Assembly: GCF_019823065.1 (NCBI RefSeq)
Contig: NZ_CP081966.1
Span: forward strand, 3,317,501-3,381,500
From: Pseudomonas mosselii
Lineage (GTDB): Bacteria; Pseudomonadota; Gammaproteobacteria; Pseudomonadales; Pseudomonadaceae
Reading direction: 5' to 3'
DNA length: 64,000 bases
Positions 48,881 through 58,202 of the stretch are shown one piece after another. The position numbers and the translations under genes are program-made. The number at the start of each line of letters is the position of its first letter. Within the stretch, counting starts at the first letter, position 1. A model generated the notes under the pieces. It did no database searches. It saw only the letters and a list, made by a program, of their open reading frames with translations, and was not told the DNA's origin.

Positions 48881-48935
48881 TCTTTTTTCATAACACTGAA
48901 CAGCTCCCTTCGTCGCCGGCCCTCCCCACCCTGCC

Positions 48936-50534
48936 TCAGTAGCGAATGGACAGGGCGATCGCCTCGCTCGGCGTCTGGTGTTTTTCCAGCAGCCCCAGCA
49001 CGTCCTTCTTCAACTGCTCCTGCCTGTCGATCAGCGCCAGGTCGCGGAACTTGTAGTCCAGGTCGGCATAGCTTTCCGATACGCCGGCATTGAGGTGGTT
49101 CTTGCCGAAGGTGTGCACGATGTGCTTGGACTTCCAGATGTCGTACTGGCTGAACACCTGGTCCCGCGGCAGGTGCCTGGCAACCGAGAGCGGCACCCGG
49201 GTCAGCAGGCAGTAGTTCATCTTGTACTTGTGGAACTGGTAGTGCTCCAGGGAGTGGACGAACGACACGTACCAGATATAGGTGGCGATCACTTCGATGT
49301 TGAAGTCCCTGTCGCCGGACTGGCACGGCAGGTTGACGTAACGGCACAGCTCGGCAACCCAGTTGTTGATGTAGGGCTCGGAGCCGTCACGCAGCAGGTC
49401 GTCGTAGCTGGCCGAGACGAACTTCAGCACCGCCGCGTAGTAGTCGCGGTACTGGGCATTGAGCACGTGCTGGCCATTGAGGTACTGGTCGAACGGTATG
49501 GCGAACCTGATCTCGAATTTCTGGGTCAGCGCCTGGTCCTCGGTCTGGCGTTTGTTGTACATGTTCAGGGCGTTTTCATAGCCGACCTTGTAGAAGGTCT
49601 GCGCCGAGTAGTAGCCGATGCAGCTGTAGAGGAACTTGTCGGCGATGCCGGTGGTTTCGCGCAGCGACAGCGGCGACTCCTTGAACTGGTGATTGAGCAT
49701 CAGGATATAGGCGGTGTGCGGGTCCATCAGCTTGTGGAAGTTGCAATCCTTGGGCACCAGGTTGAACAGGAATGCCGCGCCCATTTCGGCGAAGAACAGA
49801 TGGTGGTGCAGGTGCGCGCCAAGGATGAAGAACACCATGGTGTTGGACATGAAGTACACCTTGGCCAGGTCCCAGTCCGGCTCGCCCGGGCCGACGCTGA
49901 AGCCGTCGCGCAGGGTGATGCGCATGCTGTCGGCGGCAAAATCCTCGGCAATGGCGATGCTGGCCACGTCGAACACCGAGCTGGACAGGCGGATCTCCCG
50001 GGTGAAGTCACGCATGTCGAAGGTCGACACGCCATCGACCGTCTGCAGGTAGTGGGTGATCTGCGACGACATCAGGAACACCCGCAGGTCCTCGTCCGAG
50101 ATGGCCGTCGGCTGTGGGAACTGACCCAGCGGTACCTTGTAGTAGTCGCGGTTGGCCTTGATGATCGACTGGATGTAGTTGTGGTAGACCTTGTCCTTTC
50201 TCCAGCGGTAGACCAGCTCGGCGGGCAGCTTCTTGGGGATGTAGCCCATGTGGTAGTCGGTGCCCGGGATCGGCGTGCTTTCCATCGAGATGGAATCGCG
50301 GTTGTAGTGGCGATAGCCGAAGTAACGAGGCAGCAGCCATTTCAGCTGAACCCACTTCCAGGTCAGGAAGCTGGTGCCGAGATTGACCGCGTACAACGCC
50401 AGCAGCAGCGGTACGAACTTCACGTAGTACAGGCCCACGTACACATGCTTCAACGGCTCGGCGCGGGTTTTGCTCATCAGTATGATCACGGGGCTGACGG
50501 TGATGAAAAACGCCAGCAGGATGACTTCCAGCAT
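48936..50534 (-). CDS. Membrane-anchored lipoxygenase-like protein
   Basis: This 532-residue protein has two N-terminal membrane segments (about 2-20 and 33-52). Its core aligns without gaps with the iron helix of animal lipoxygenases: WDLAK (221-225), HLHHHLFFAE (241-250), then FHKLMDPHTAYILMLN (266-281). Near the C-terminus, IWYVSFVHSLEH (420-431) matches the IWxxSALHAAVN helix that gives the third and fourth ligands. Predicted ligands are His241, His427 and His431; the usual first His is Phe236 here, and His243-245 might compensate. Lipoxygenases put O2 into polyunsaturated fatty acids. The partners (polytopic membrane protein, thioesterase) also point to lipids. Activity is unproven and the comparison is from memory. 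Confidence 0.6.
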   Translation of the reverse strand: MLEVILLAFFITVSPVIILMSKTRAEPLKHVYVGLYYVKFVPLLLALYAVNLGTSFLTWKWVQLKWLLPRYFGYRHYNRDSISMESTPIPGTDYHMGYIPKKLPAELVYRWRKDKVYHNYIQSIIKANRDYYKVPLGQFPQPTAISDEDLRVFLMSSQITHYLQTVDGVSTFDMRDFTREIRLSSSVFDVASIAIAEDFAADSMRITLRDGFSVGPGEPDWDLAKVYFMSNTMVFFILGAHLHHHLFFAEMGAAFLFNLVPKDCNFHKLMDPHTAYILMLNHQFKESPLSLRETTGIADKFLYSCIGYYSAQTFYKVGYENALNMYNKRQTEDQALTQKFEIRFAIPFDQYLNGQHVLNAQYRDYYAAVLKFVSASYDDLLRDGSEPYINNWVAELCRYVNLPCQSGDRDFNIEVIATYIWYVSFVHSLEHYQFHKYKMNYCLLTRVPLSVARHLPRDQVFSQYDIWKSKHIVHTFGKNHLNAGVSESYADLDYKFRDLALIDRQEQLKKDVLGLLEKHQTPSEAIALSIRY

Positions 50535-50537
50535 GCT

Positions 50538-51299
50538 TCAAACTCCTTGTTCGATCGCTTTGTTCTTGTTGCGGCTTGCGCCGTAGCTGTACAGGCAGGC
50601 GCCTGTAAAAATCACGTTGACGACGCTCCAGGCGAGCGCCGCGTCAGGGCTGTACCAGCCCGTCAGGTCGAAGGCCGGCAGGTTCATCAGGGGTGTGTCG
50701 CCGGCCAGCGTGCGCACGAACAGGTAGAAACCGAAGGTGTAGGCACGGGCCTGGAAGTACAGGTCCGAGCGTCGCAGCAGCAAGGCGTAGGCCACCGGCG
50801 CCAGCAACAGCGGCAGGGCGTAGCCGAAGGTGGTGATCCGCGCCGAGTACAGGAAACACAGGTTCCAGGTGGTGTAGAGGTAGGGCCAGTAGGCCGGGAC
50901 ATGCACCACGAAATCACTGTGTCGCCCGGAAACCTCCCAATGCTTGCGCGAGTACGGCAGGCAGACGATCAGCCCCACGGCGGCGACGATGTTGAGGATG
51001 TTGCCGGTCTGCCAGTCGATCACCGAGGCCTCGATGATGTTCAGCACGATCACCAGGTAGATCAGCTTGTAGATGAAGCCTTCGATCCTTGGCTTGTAGC
51101 GGGCATAGGCCAGGAAACACATGGGCAGCAGCACGCTGATGGTCTTGATGCGCATGAACAGGTTGGCGTTGGGCACCAGCAGCGCCGGCAGCGACAGCAC
51201 GAAGAAGGTCAGGCCCACCAGGCGGTAGCGCCTGAACAGCTCGGCGACCAGCAGGAAGGCGGCGAAGAAGGCCAGCATCAACAGCAATGTGTTCGGCAT
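50538..51299 (-). CDS. Polytopic membrane protein of unknown function
   Basis: The protein has 253 residues from MPNTLLLMLAFFAAFLLVAELF. About seven to eight hydrophobic segments cover the whole length; charged loops include FRRYR, ARYKPRIEG and YSRKHWEVSGRHSDFVVHVPAYWPYLYTTWNL. I do not recognise a family. It lies 3 bp upstream of the lipoxygenase-like gene on the same strand, so the two are co-transcribed and may form a membrane complex. The start at 51299 is preferred over an upstream Arg-rich extension. Confidence 0.7.
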   Translation of the reverse strand: MPNTLLLMLAFFAAFLLVAELFRRYRLVGLTFFVLSLPALLVPNANLFMRIKTISVLLPMCFLAYARYKPRIEGFIYKLIYLVIVLNIIEASVIDWQTGNILNIVAAVGLIVCLPYSRKHWEVSGRHSDFVVHVPAYWPYLYTTWNLCFLYSARITTFGYALPLLLAPVAYALLLRRSDLYFQARAYTFGFYLFVRTLAGDTPLMNLPAFDLTGWYSPDAALAWSVVNVIFTGACLYSYGASRNKNKAIEQGV

Positions 51300-51459
51300 G
51301 AGGGGTTTCCCTACTCGTTCATGGATCGATGTGCGGCGTGAACGCCGGGCACGGCAAAGCCTGCCGCGCACGCCCGGGCCAGAGGCCGGGGACGGTGGAG
51401 CAATGGACAGGCGTTGCAGGTATCAGGTGGCTGGCAAGAGGGCCGCAATGCGGCCTGGC

Positions 51460-51987
51460 TCAGGCCTTGCCGAGGACGTGGGCTTCAGCTTCCAGCCATT
51501 TCCTCACGGCTTCGGGCATCGCCGCGGTGGTGGGCTGCACCTTGAGCTTCTCGGCGATCACCGCGTTGGCGACCAGGCCCTTGCGGCCAACCCAGGCGCC
51601 TTTGGAGTAGCCAGTCACGACCACGTCGCCTGCGCTGTTGAAGAAGCTGTACTGGAAGTAAGTCCAGTTCTCGTCGAGGCAGCAGATGCTGAATTCAGCT
51701 GTGTACTTCTCGAAAATTGAAAGTTGCTTCTTGTAGACGACCAAGTTGCCGCCGAGCATCGGCTTCCAGCCCAACTTGAAGGCTGGAATGAGGATTTTCG
51801 CGCGCAGACAAAGTTCCAGCATGAACAAATCGGCGATGGTCATGTAACGGCCATTGTTCATGTGCTTGTTGATGTCGATATCGTTCGGCCAGACCCGCAA
51901 CGTGCGGTGCAGCGTGTCGGTCAGGGCCATGGGCGGCTTGAAGAAACCACGCAGAACAGCCAGCAACAGGCGGATGTAAAGGTTCAT
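51460..51987 (-). CDS. Hotdog-fold thioesterase, THEM6-like
   Basis: This 175-residue protein has an N-terminal hydrophobic segment, then the hotdog motif VWPNDIDINKHMNNGRYMTIADL (catalytic Asp/Asn region), as in THEM6/4HBT-like acyl thioesterases. It probably cleaves acyl-CoA or acyl-ACP at the membrane. It is the first gene of the operon with the membrane protein and lipoxygenase-like gene (160-bp gap). The 269 bp upstream hold no gene and an AT-rich promoter zone near 52140-52230. Confidence 0.82.
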   Translation of the reverse strand: MNLYIRLLLAVLRGFFKPPMALTDTLHRTLRVWPNDIDINKHMNNGRYMTIADLFMLELCLRAKILIPAFKLGWKPMLGGNLVVYKKQLSIFEKYTAEFSICCLDENWTYFQYSFFNSAGDVVVTGYSKGAWVGRKGLVANAVIAEKLKVQPTTAAMPEAVRKWLEAEAHVLGKA

Positions 51988-52256
51988 CCGGTTATCCCTC
52001 CCTAGGATTTTTTATTATCGTTCCCTGTTCAACCAACCGTTGATTAATCGGTTGGCTGCAAGCGGCGCATTGCAGGCCTGCTTGTTTGCCTCTCAGCGGT
52101 GGCGAAACTAACAGCTTTCACCGGGAGCAACCAGAGGCCAACACCTTAATTACTCTAAAAACGCCAACTGAATAACCGGTCACGTTCGGACTTTATATTC
52201 AATTGATGCTGAAACGTTTGTTCTTTTATTGGAAAACTATTCGTCGCGGTGCTCCG

Positions 52257-52667
52257 CTAGTCCATGTGCTTGCACAATGCCTGGCGTAATGCCTCGGGCA
52301 CTGCAACCGGCTGCTTGCTCTCAGGGCAGACGCACACCTGGGTCATGCTGGCGCGAAAGCAGACTTCGCCACCGGCGCCGCGCGCCTCGACGGCAAAACT
52401 GAACGAAGTGGTACCCGGCTCGCCACTGCTGACCTGCACGCTGATCAGATCATCCCAAGCCATGGGTGCCAGGAACTCGATGGACAGGGCCCGCGCCGGC
52501 GGCATCACGCCCATGGCGAACAACCTGCGCAGGCCTTCGCCGCCCAGGCAGTGGGAGAGAAACTCGTGGACCGCCTCGATGACGAAATAGGAGATACGCG
52601 GTGTATAGACGATCCCGGCGGGGTCGCAGTCGCCGAACAGGATCTTGCGGGTGGTGACAAAAGGCAT
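52257..52667 (-). CDS. Acyl-CoA thioesterase, 4HBT family
   Basis: This 136-residue hotdog thioesterase has the signature FGDCDPAGIVYTPR, with catalytic Asp in the DCDPAGIVY box as in 4-hydroxybenzoyl-CoA thioesterase and YbgC. Substrate range is not predictable. The start MPFVTTRKILFGDCD is preferred. It stands alone, divergent from the HAD gene. Confidence 0.88.
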   Translation of the reverse strand: MPFVTTRKILFGDCDPAGIVYTPRISYFVIEAVHEFLSHCLGGEGLRRLFAMGVMPPARALSIEFLAPMAWDDLISVQVSSGEPGTTSFSFAVEARGAGGEVCFRASMTQVCVCPESKQPVAVPEALRQALCKHMD

Positions 52668-52826
52668 GGCGTTGGGTGCTCCGTGCTAGGAATGCCTGGC
52701 AGGCCATACTAACGCACACGGTAAAACGGCTGGCACCTTGACTTACCCCCGCACTGCCCGCCAAGTACATTTTCCAACCCTGATCCCTTATGATGCTGAA
52801 TGGTTTCTCCAGCCTCAGGATGCCCA

Positions 52827-53495
52827 ATGCTGACCGCCCTGCTGTTCGACCTCGATGGGACCCTCACCGATACCGACACCTTGCACCTGCAAGCCTTCCG
52901 CAAGCTGCTGTTCGACCATGACGGTCGCGAGCTGACGCAGGAGCAGTTCAACACTCAGGTCAGCGGCCGCGCCAACGGCCTGTTGTTCGCCGAACTGTTC
53001 CCACAGGCCGATGCCGCCAGCCGCCAGGCCTTGGCCGAGCGCAAGGAAGCACTGTTCCGTGAGCTGTCACCGACACTGGCGCCGATGCCCGGCCTGCTGC
53101 GCCTGCTGGACCACGCCGAACGACAGGGAATCGGCATGTGCGTGGTGACCAACGCGCCGCGCCTGAACGCCGAACACATGCTCGGGGCCATGAGCCTGGG
53201 CGCACGTTTCGAGCATGTGCTGGTAGCGGACGAACTGGCCCGCCCCAAGCCCGATCCCCTGCCCTACCTCACCGGGCTGCAGCGCCTGGGAGCCAAGGCC
53301 GGGCAGGCGCTGGCGTTCGAGGATTCGCTGCCGGGGGTCAAGGCCGCCGTCGATGCCGGAATCTTCACCGTGGGGCTGGCGACCACCCAGCCTGCCGAAC
53401 GGCTGATGGAGGCTGGGGCTAGCCTGGTGATCGAGACGTATGATGATCCGCGGTTGTGGGATCTGATCGAACGGATGCAGCGACAGTGTGATTGA
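52827..53495 (+). CDS. HAD superfamily phosphatase (beta-phosphoglucomutase-like)
   Basis: This 222-residue hydrolase has motif I DLDGTLTDTD (Asp8, Asp10), motif II VVTNAPR, Lys in RPKPDPLPY and motif IV FEDSLPGVKAA. The helical cap lies at about 15-85. The protein dephosphorylates a small phosphorylated metabolite or acts as a mutase; the substrate is open. ATG 52827 is preferred because the first motif follows at once. Confidence 0.88.
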   Translation: MLTALLFDLDGTLTDTDTLHLQAFRKLLFDHDGRELTQEQFNTQVSGRANGLLFAELFPQADAASRQALAERKEALFRELSPTLAPMPGLLRLLDHAERQGIGMCVVTNAPRLNAEHMLGAMSLGARFEHVLVADELARPKPDPLPYLTGLQRLGAKAGQALAFEDSLPGVKAAVDAGIFTVGLATTQPAERLMEAGASLVIETYDDPRLWDLIERMQRQCD

Positions 53496-53507
53496 TCGGA
53501 AAATCCC

Positions 53508-53927
53508 TCATATCACGACCTTGCTCCAACGCCCCGCCAGGAACAGGTAGTCGACCCAGAACACCTGGTGCAGCAGGACGATCCCCCAGAACACCACCTG
53601 GTAGGAGACCTTCCGGGTCTTGTGCCGAAACAGCTGCTGCGCCACCAGCGCGCCCGGCCAGCCGCCCAGCAGCTCACTGGCGTGCAGCACCTTCTCGGGG
53701 GTACGCCAAGCCTGGCTGCGGGCTTGCTGTTTGTCCTGCCAGTACAACAACAGGCTGACCAGGCTCGCCGCCAGGTACATTGCCAAGGGCAGCCATGTTC
53801 GGCCGCCCAGGCCCATTTGCACACCGCCGAAAAGCGGCAACAGGCATAGTACCACCAGCATCAGCATTTTCAGGCGTAAATGGCGTATGCCCGCCTCGCC
53901 CGTGGGCGCGTTATGCCTGCGCGCCAT
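53508..53927 (-). CDS. DUF1294 membrane protein
   Basis: This 139-residue protein has two or three hydrophobic segments and the DUF1294 signature: DKQQA, WRTPEKVLHASELLGGWPGALVAQQLFRHKTRKVSYQVVFW. Some family members have an N-terminal cold-shock domain; this one does not. Function unknown. It starts two bases before the uppP stop region, so it is transcribed with uppP. Confidence 0.85.
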   Translation of the reverse strand: MARRHNAPTGEAGIRHLRLKMLMLVVLCLLPLFGGVQMGLGGRTWLPLAMYLAASLVSLLLYWQDKQQARSQAWRTPEKVLHASELLGGWPGALVAQQLFRHKTRKVSYQVVFWGIVLLHQVFWVDYLFLAGRWSKVVI

Positions 53928-53928
53928 G

Positions 53929-54759
53929 TCAGCCGTGCGCCGTCGACCAATCGACCCAGCCGAATTCCCAGGTCGCCAGGATCAGCAGGCCGAAGGCGAT
54001 CCGGTACCAGGCAAACACCGCATAGCTGTGGTTGGCGATGAACTTGAGCAGCCCGCGCACAGCGATCATGGCGAAAATGAACGACACCACGAAACCGAGC
54101 GCGAACACCGGCAAGTCACCCGGCTGGAACAACTCACGGTACTTGTACCCCGAATACACTGCCGCACCGACCATGGTGGGCATCGCCAGGAAGAACGAGA
54201 ACTCGGTGGCCGCCTTGCGCGACAGGCCGAACAACAGGCCACCGATAATGGTCGAGCCCGACCGAGAGGTGCCGGGGATCATTGCCAGGCACTGGACGAA
54301 ACCGATCTTCAGCGCATGGCTCCAGCGCATCTCGTCGACATGGTCGACCTCCACGCGGTGCTGGCGACGCTCGGCCCACAGCATGATCACCCCGCCCACC
54401 ACCAGCGCGGCGGCGACGGTAACGGGGTTGAACAGGTACTCGTGGATCAGGTCGGCGAACAGCACGCCCAACACCACCGCCGGGAAGAACGCGATCAGCA
54501 GGTTGGCGGTGAAGCGCCGCGCCGGCCCCTGCGTGGGCAGGCCCAGTACCACGTCGAGGATCTTGCGCCGGAACTCCCACACCACCGCCAGGATGGCCCC
54601 CAGCTGAATGATGATGTTGAACGCCATGGCGCGTTCGCCGCCAAAGCCGATCACGTCGGCAACGATGATCTGGTGCCCGGTGCTCGAAATGGGCAGGAAC
54701 TCCGTCAGCCCCTCGACCACGCCCAAGATGATTGCCTGCAAGGCACTCCAAAAATCCAT
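53929..54759 (-). CDS. uppP: Undecaprenyl-diphosphatase (BacA type)
   Basis: This is a 276-residue inner-membrane enzyme that recycles undecaprenyl diphosphate to the monophosphate carrier for cell-wall synthesis, giving some bacitracin resistance. The catalytic motifs are [14 protein letters not shown] (Glu16, Glu20, His29) and [10 protein letters not shown]. About eight membrane segments are visible. The start [17 protein letters not shown] is the family start. Confidence 0.95.
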   Translation of the reverse strand: MDFWSALQAIILGVVEGLTEFLPISSTGHQIIVADVIGFGGERAMAFNIIIQLGAILAVVWEFRRKILDVVLGLPTQGPARRFTANLLIAFFPAVVLGVLFADLIHEYLFNPVTVAAALVVGGVIMLWAERRQHRVEVDHVDEMRWSHALKIGFVQCLAMIPGTSRSGSTIIGGLLFGLSRKAATEFSFFLAMPTMVGAAVYSGYKYRELFQPGDLPVFALGFVVSFIFAMIAVRGLLKFIANHSYAVFAWYRIAFGLLILATWEFGWVDWSTAHG

Positions 54760-55059
54760 CCTTCCCCCAAGTGCGACGCTGCGCATGGCAGGCCGCTTGT
54801 TTTGATTGACTCAATGATGCCGCACGCGGCGCGTGCTTTTTACAGTGACTGTAGCTGCCAAGGCCAGCTGAAAAACGCGGTTGCCTAAAGGTTTCATCTG
54901 ACGCGGCCGAAATCCTAGCAGAGCCTGTGTTTCAAGGCTTGCGTTAGCTGCTACACGGGATGTCAAGAAAGACTCATTAGCCGTTGGTCGAGTGGGGGCC
55001 GGCGGCAAAGCATGCTTGGATGCCCTGGATAAAAAGAACAAAGACTGGAGTAACGCATC
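54760..55059. other. 300-bp gap between uppP and the chemoreceptor
   Basis: No coding frame is supported. A hairpin GCACGC-GGC-GCGTGC followed by five T lies at 54822-54841 and would terminate plus-strand transcripts, although no plus-strand gene precedes it. The rest should hold the promoters of the divergent uppP and chemoreceptor genes. Confidence 0.4.
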
Positions 55060-56694
55060 ATGAAGACCCTGAGGTCGATGTCGATCAGCCGCCGCCTGTG
55101 GCTGATCCTGCTGGTGGCCGTGGCCATGCTGCTGGTGCTGGGCCTGCTGATGCTGCGCCAGCTCCACGGCGACCTGTACCAGGCCAAGGCCGAAAAGACC
55201 CGCCACGTGGTGCAGACCGCCGCCGGCATCCTGACGTATTACCAGGGCCTGGAGGCCGCCGGCACGCTCACCCGCGAAGCCGCGCAGCAACAAGCCCTGC
55301 AAGTGGTGCGCGGCCTGCGCTACGACCAGAACGACTATTTCTGGATCAACGACCTGCAACCGAAGATGATCATGCACCCGGCCAACCCCAAGCTCGATGG
55401 CCAGGACCTCTCGGCCATCCGCGACCCGGATGGCTTTGCTGTGTTCAACGAAATGGTCGCCCTGGCCCGCAGCCAGGGCGCGGGGCCGGTCGACTATCGC
55501 TGGCCCAAACCGGGCGCCAGCGAACCGGTGGAGAAAACGTCCTATATCCAGTTATTCAAGCCCTGGGGCTGGATCATCGGCTCGGGGGTGTACATCGACG
55601 ACGTGCAGGCCGAGTTCGCCCGCCAGCTGCGTGACGCCTCGCTGTTGGGCCTGGGCATTGCCCTGCTGATGGCCCTGCTGGTGATGCTGATCGCCCGCAG
55701 CATCGCCCGTCCGCTGCAGGAAGCCGTGCAGGCCATGGGCACCATCGCCAGCGGCGAAAGCGACCTGACCCGACGCCTGGACACCCATGGGCGTGATGAA
55801 ATCACTCACCTGGGCGAGCACTTCAACCGCTTCAACGGCAAGTTGCAGGGCGTAATCGGCCAATTGCAGGGCGCCGCCCATGCCCTGGCCGAGTCGGCCG
55901 GCCATGTCGGCGACAACGCAGGCGCGGCCCAGGCCCGCAGCACCCAGCAATCGCTGCAAATGGACCAGGTGGCCACCGCCATCAACGAGGTTTCCTACGC
56001 TGTGCACGACGTGGCCAAGCACGCCGAACAGGCCTCCAGCGAGATGCGCAACGCCCAGACCCAGGTCGGCCACGGCCAGCAGGCGATCCACGGCAGCCTG
56101 CAGCAGATCGACCGGCTCTCGGCGACCATCGAGCAGGCGGTGCAGGTGATCCGCGAACTGGCCAGCCACAGTACGAAGATCGGAGGTGTTCTCGAGGTGA
56201 TCCGCTCGATCGCCGAACAGACCAACCTGCTGGCGCTCAACGCCGCCATCGAGGCCGCTCGCGCCGGTGAACAGGGCCGTGGTTTCGCCGTGGTCGCCGA
56301 CGAGGTGCGCCTGCTGGCCCAGCGCACCGCCCAGTCGACCGCCGAGATCCAGACCATGATCGAGCATCTGCAAGGGCAGTCGGAGGCCGCGGTACGAGCC
56401 ATCGACACCAGCAGCGAAGCTTCGCGCCAGACCGTTGAGCAGGCCCGCGAGGCCGGCAGCAGCCTGGATGCCATCAGCCAGGCGCTGGGCAACCTGGGCG
56501 CGCTCAACGCCTCGATCGCCAGCGCCACCCTGCAGCAGTCCCATGTGGTCGAGGAAATCAACCGCAACGTCACCGAAACAGCCGACCTATCGCAGCAGAC
56601 CGCCGAGGCGGCGCGCCAGTCCAGCGACGCCGGGGTGGCCCTGGCGCGGCTGAGCGAAGAGCTGGAGCAACTGTTGCGCCAGTTCAGGGTCTAG
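55060..56694 (+). CDS. Methyl-accepting chemotaxis protein with single Cache domain
   Basis: This is a 544-residue receptor: a membrane helix (about 12-32), a periplasmic sCache_2 domain (about 35-185, with [21 protein letters not shown]), a second helix (about 190-215), HAMP (about 215-265) and a long signalling coiled coil with the tip [32 protein letters not shown]. sCache_2 receptors of pseudomonads often sense small organic acids. The C-terminus has no CheR pentapeptide. It is a single gene with its own promoter. Confidence 0.93.
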   Translation: MKTLRSMSISRRLWLILLVAVAMLLVLGLLMLRQLHGDLYQAKAEKTRHVVQTAAGILTYYQGLEAAGTLTREAAQQQALQVVRGLRYDQNDYFWINDLQPKMIMHPANPKLDGQDLSAIRDPDGFAVFNEMVALARSQGAGPVDYRWPKPGASEPVEKTSYIQLFKPWGWIIGSGVYIDDVQAEFARQLRDASLLGLGIALLMALLVMLIARSIARPLQEAVQAMGTIASGESDLTRRLDTHGRDEITHLGEHFNRFNGKLQGVIGQLQGAAHALAESAGHVGDNAGAAQARSTQQSLQMDQVATAINEVSYAVHDVAKHAEQASSEMRNAQTQVGHGQQAIHGSLQQIDRLSATIEQAVQVIRELASHSTKIGGVLEVIRSIAEQTNLLALNAAIEAARAGEQGRGFAVVADEVRLLAQRTAQSTAEIQTMIEHLQGQSEAAVRAIDTSSEASRQTVEQAREAGSSLDAISQALGNLGALNASIASATLQQSHVVEEINRNVTETADLSQQTAEAARQSSDAGVALARLSEELEQLLRQFRV

Positions 56695-56789
56695 CGGCGG
56701 CAAGCGGCGGGCTGATACGTCCGCCCGCTGCTTGAAGCGTCCCGCTCGAAGCGGTTAGCATCCCGCCTTTCCCCGCCCAAGGATCGCCG

Positions 56790-57356
56790 ATGTCCGGCCT
56801 CGAACTCTTCGCCGCCGCGCTCGGCGTCATCGCCGTCTGGCTCACCGTCAAGCAGAACCCCTGGTGCTGGCCGATCGGCCTGGTGATGGTGGTGCTGTAC
56901 AGCTGGATCTTCTACGAGGTGAAACTGTACTCGGACATGCTCCTGCAACTGGTCTACGCGGTGCTGCAGCTGTACGGCTGGTGGCAGTGGACCCGGCCGG
57001 ACCGCATCGAGGACGCCCGCCAGGTGACCCGCCTCGCCCCCGCGCCAATGCTCAAAGGCCTGGCGGCCGGCCTGCTGGCCAGCCTGCTGCTGGGCGCGGG
57101 CATGGCGCACTGGACCGACGCCGCCCAGCCCTGGCTGGACGCCGCCCTCACAGGTTTCAGCCTGGTGGCGCAGCTGTGGATGGCGCAGAAGCGTCTGCAA
57201 TGCTGGGCGTTGTGGGTGGTGGTGGACGTGATCTTCGTCGGCCTGTTCCTGTACAAGGGCCTGTACCTCACCGCCGCGCTCTATGCCCTGTTCACCCTGA
57301 TCGCCGTGCGCGGCTGGCTGGAGTGGCGCCGCGATCCGGCGCTGGCGGCGGCATGA
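56790..57356 (+). CDS. pnuC: Nicotinamide riboside transporter PnuC
   Basis: This 188-residue membrane protein with about seven helices has PnuC motifs WLTVKQNPWCWPIGLVMVVLYSWIFYEVKLYSDMLLQLVYAVLQLYGWWQW. It imports nicotinamide riboside for NAD salvage. The stop overlaps the start of the kinase gene (ATGA), so import and phosphorylation are coupled. Confidence 0.93.
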   Translation: MSGLELFAAALGVIAVWLTVKQNPWCWPIGLVMVVLYSWIFYEVKLYSDMLLQLVYAVLQLYGWWQWTRPDRIEDARQVTRLAPAPMLKGLAAGLLASLLLGAGMAHWTDAAQPWLDAALTGFSLVAQLWMAQKRLQCWALWVVVDVIFVGLFLYKGLYLTAALYALFTLIAVRGWLEWRRDPALAAA

Positions 57357-57904
57357 AGGTCCTGGTGCTGTGCGGCCCGGAGTCCAGCGGCAAGAGCTGG
57401 CTGAGCGGCGAGATCCAGGCGCATTTCGGCGGCGTGCTGGTGGGGGAATATGTCCGCCACTTCATGGACTGTGAGCAACGTGACACCTGCTACGCCGACA
57501 TCCCCGCCATCGCCCGCGGTCAGCTGGCTTGGGAAGACCAGGGCCGAGAGCAAGCGCCGGAACTGCTGATTCTCGATACTCACCTGCTCAGCAACATCCT
57601 CTGGAGCCGGGCACTGTTTGGCGACTGCCCTGCCTGGATCGAGGAGGCACTGAAGGCGCGCCACTACGACCTGCACCTGCTGCTACGCCCCGAAGGCGTC
57701 GAATGGGTCGGTGATGGACAACGCTGCCAACCACGACTGGAAGAACGCCAGGCGTTTTTCGACGACAGCCTGGCCTGGTTGCAAGGTCACCGGCAGAATC
57801 TACAGGTCATCGACGGTGACTGGCCGCAACGTAGCGCCAAGGTGCTGAGCTCGGTGCAACGCTTGCTTGACGGAAAAGCACCGGTTTTCCCCACTGAATG
57901 TTAA
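57353..57904 (+). CDS. NadR-like ribosylnicotinamide kinase
   Basis: This 183-residue P-loop protein has Walker A GPESSGKS (8-15) and ILDTHLLSN as the Walker B-like block. It resembles the C-terminal kinase domain of NadR without the regulator and adenylyltransferase domains. It would phosphorylate nicotinamide riboside brought in by PnuC, trapping it as NMN. The start overlaps the pnuC stop. Confidence 0.88.
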   Translation: MKVLVLCGPESSGKSWLSGEIQAHFGGVLVGEYVRHFMDCEQRDTCYADIPAIARGQLAWEDQGREQAPELLILDTHLLSNILWSRALFGDCPAWIEEALKARHYDLHLLLRPEGVEWVGDGQRCQPRLEERQAFFDDSLAWLQGHRQNLQVIDGDWPQRSAKVLSSVQRLLDGKAPVFPTEC

Positions 57905-58202
57905 GCCGCTGATACACATCGAACGGCCATAGCCCCCGGATTTGCGCGTAATCCCACAGTTTCGGGGGCAGTGTCACACCGTTGATACACCTGCGGCGAA
58001 TTCCCCTCGAAGCCCAGTATTGCAGGGTTTGACCCTCTCCTCACCCGAGATCTGTCTCAGCCCTGATACAACAATTCTCTGACGCACCAGCACTTCCCAC
58101 CCAAGATCCTGATTCTTAAGCAATAACCAAAACCGGCACAGCTTCTGCTCTTCTTCTGGCAACGCGGCCCCTGGCCCAAACGCCGAAGAAGGAATTGCCA
58201 TC
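57905..58202. promoter_or_regulatory. fap operon upstream region
   Basis: This 298-bp noncoding region has three copies of a GATACA motif (57911, 57984, 58065; spacings about 73 and 81 bp), the first two within CCGYTGATACAC. An inverted pair, CCCCCGG and TTCGGGGGC, lies at about 57935-57970. I found no convincing sigma-54 box. AAGAAGGAA at 58187 gives the ribosome site for fapA. Confidence 0.35.

Noticed and set aside
48978..51341. 787-codon plus-strand frame
   Set aside because: It is the reverse of the lipoxygenase-like and membrane protein genes; the minus-strand products have membrane helices and motifs, this frame has none.
57905..58202. Sigma-54 promoter for the fap operon
   Set aside because: No TGGCAC-N5-TTGC-type element with correct spacing was seen.
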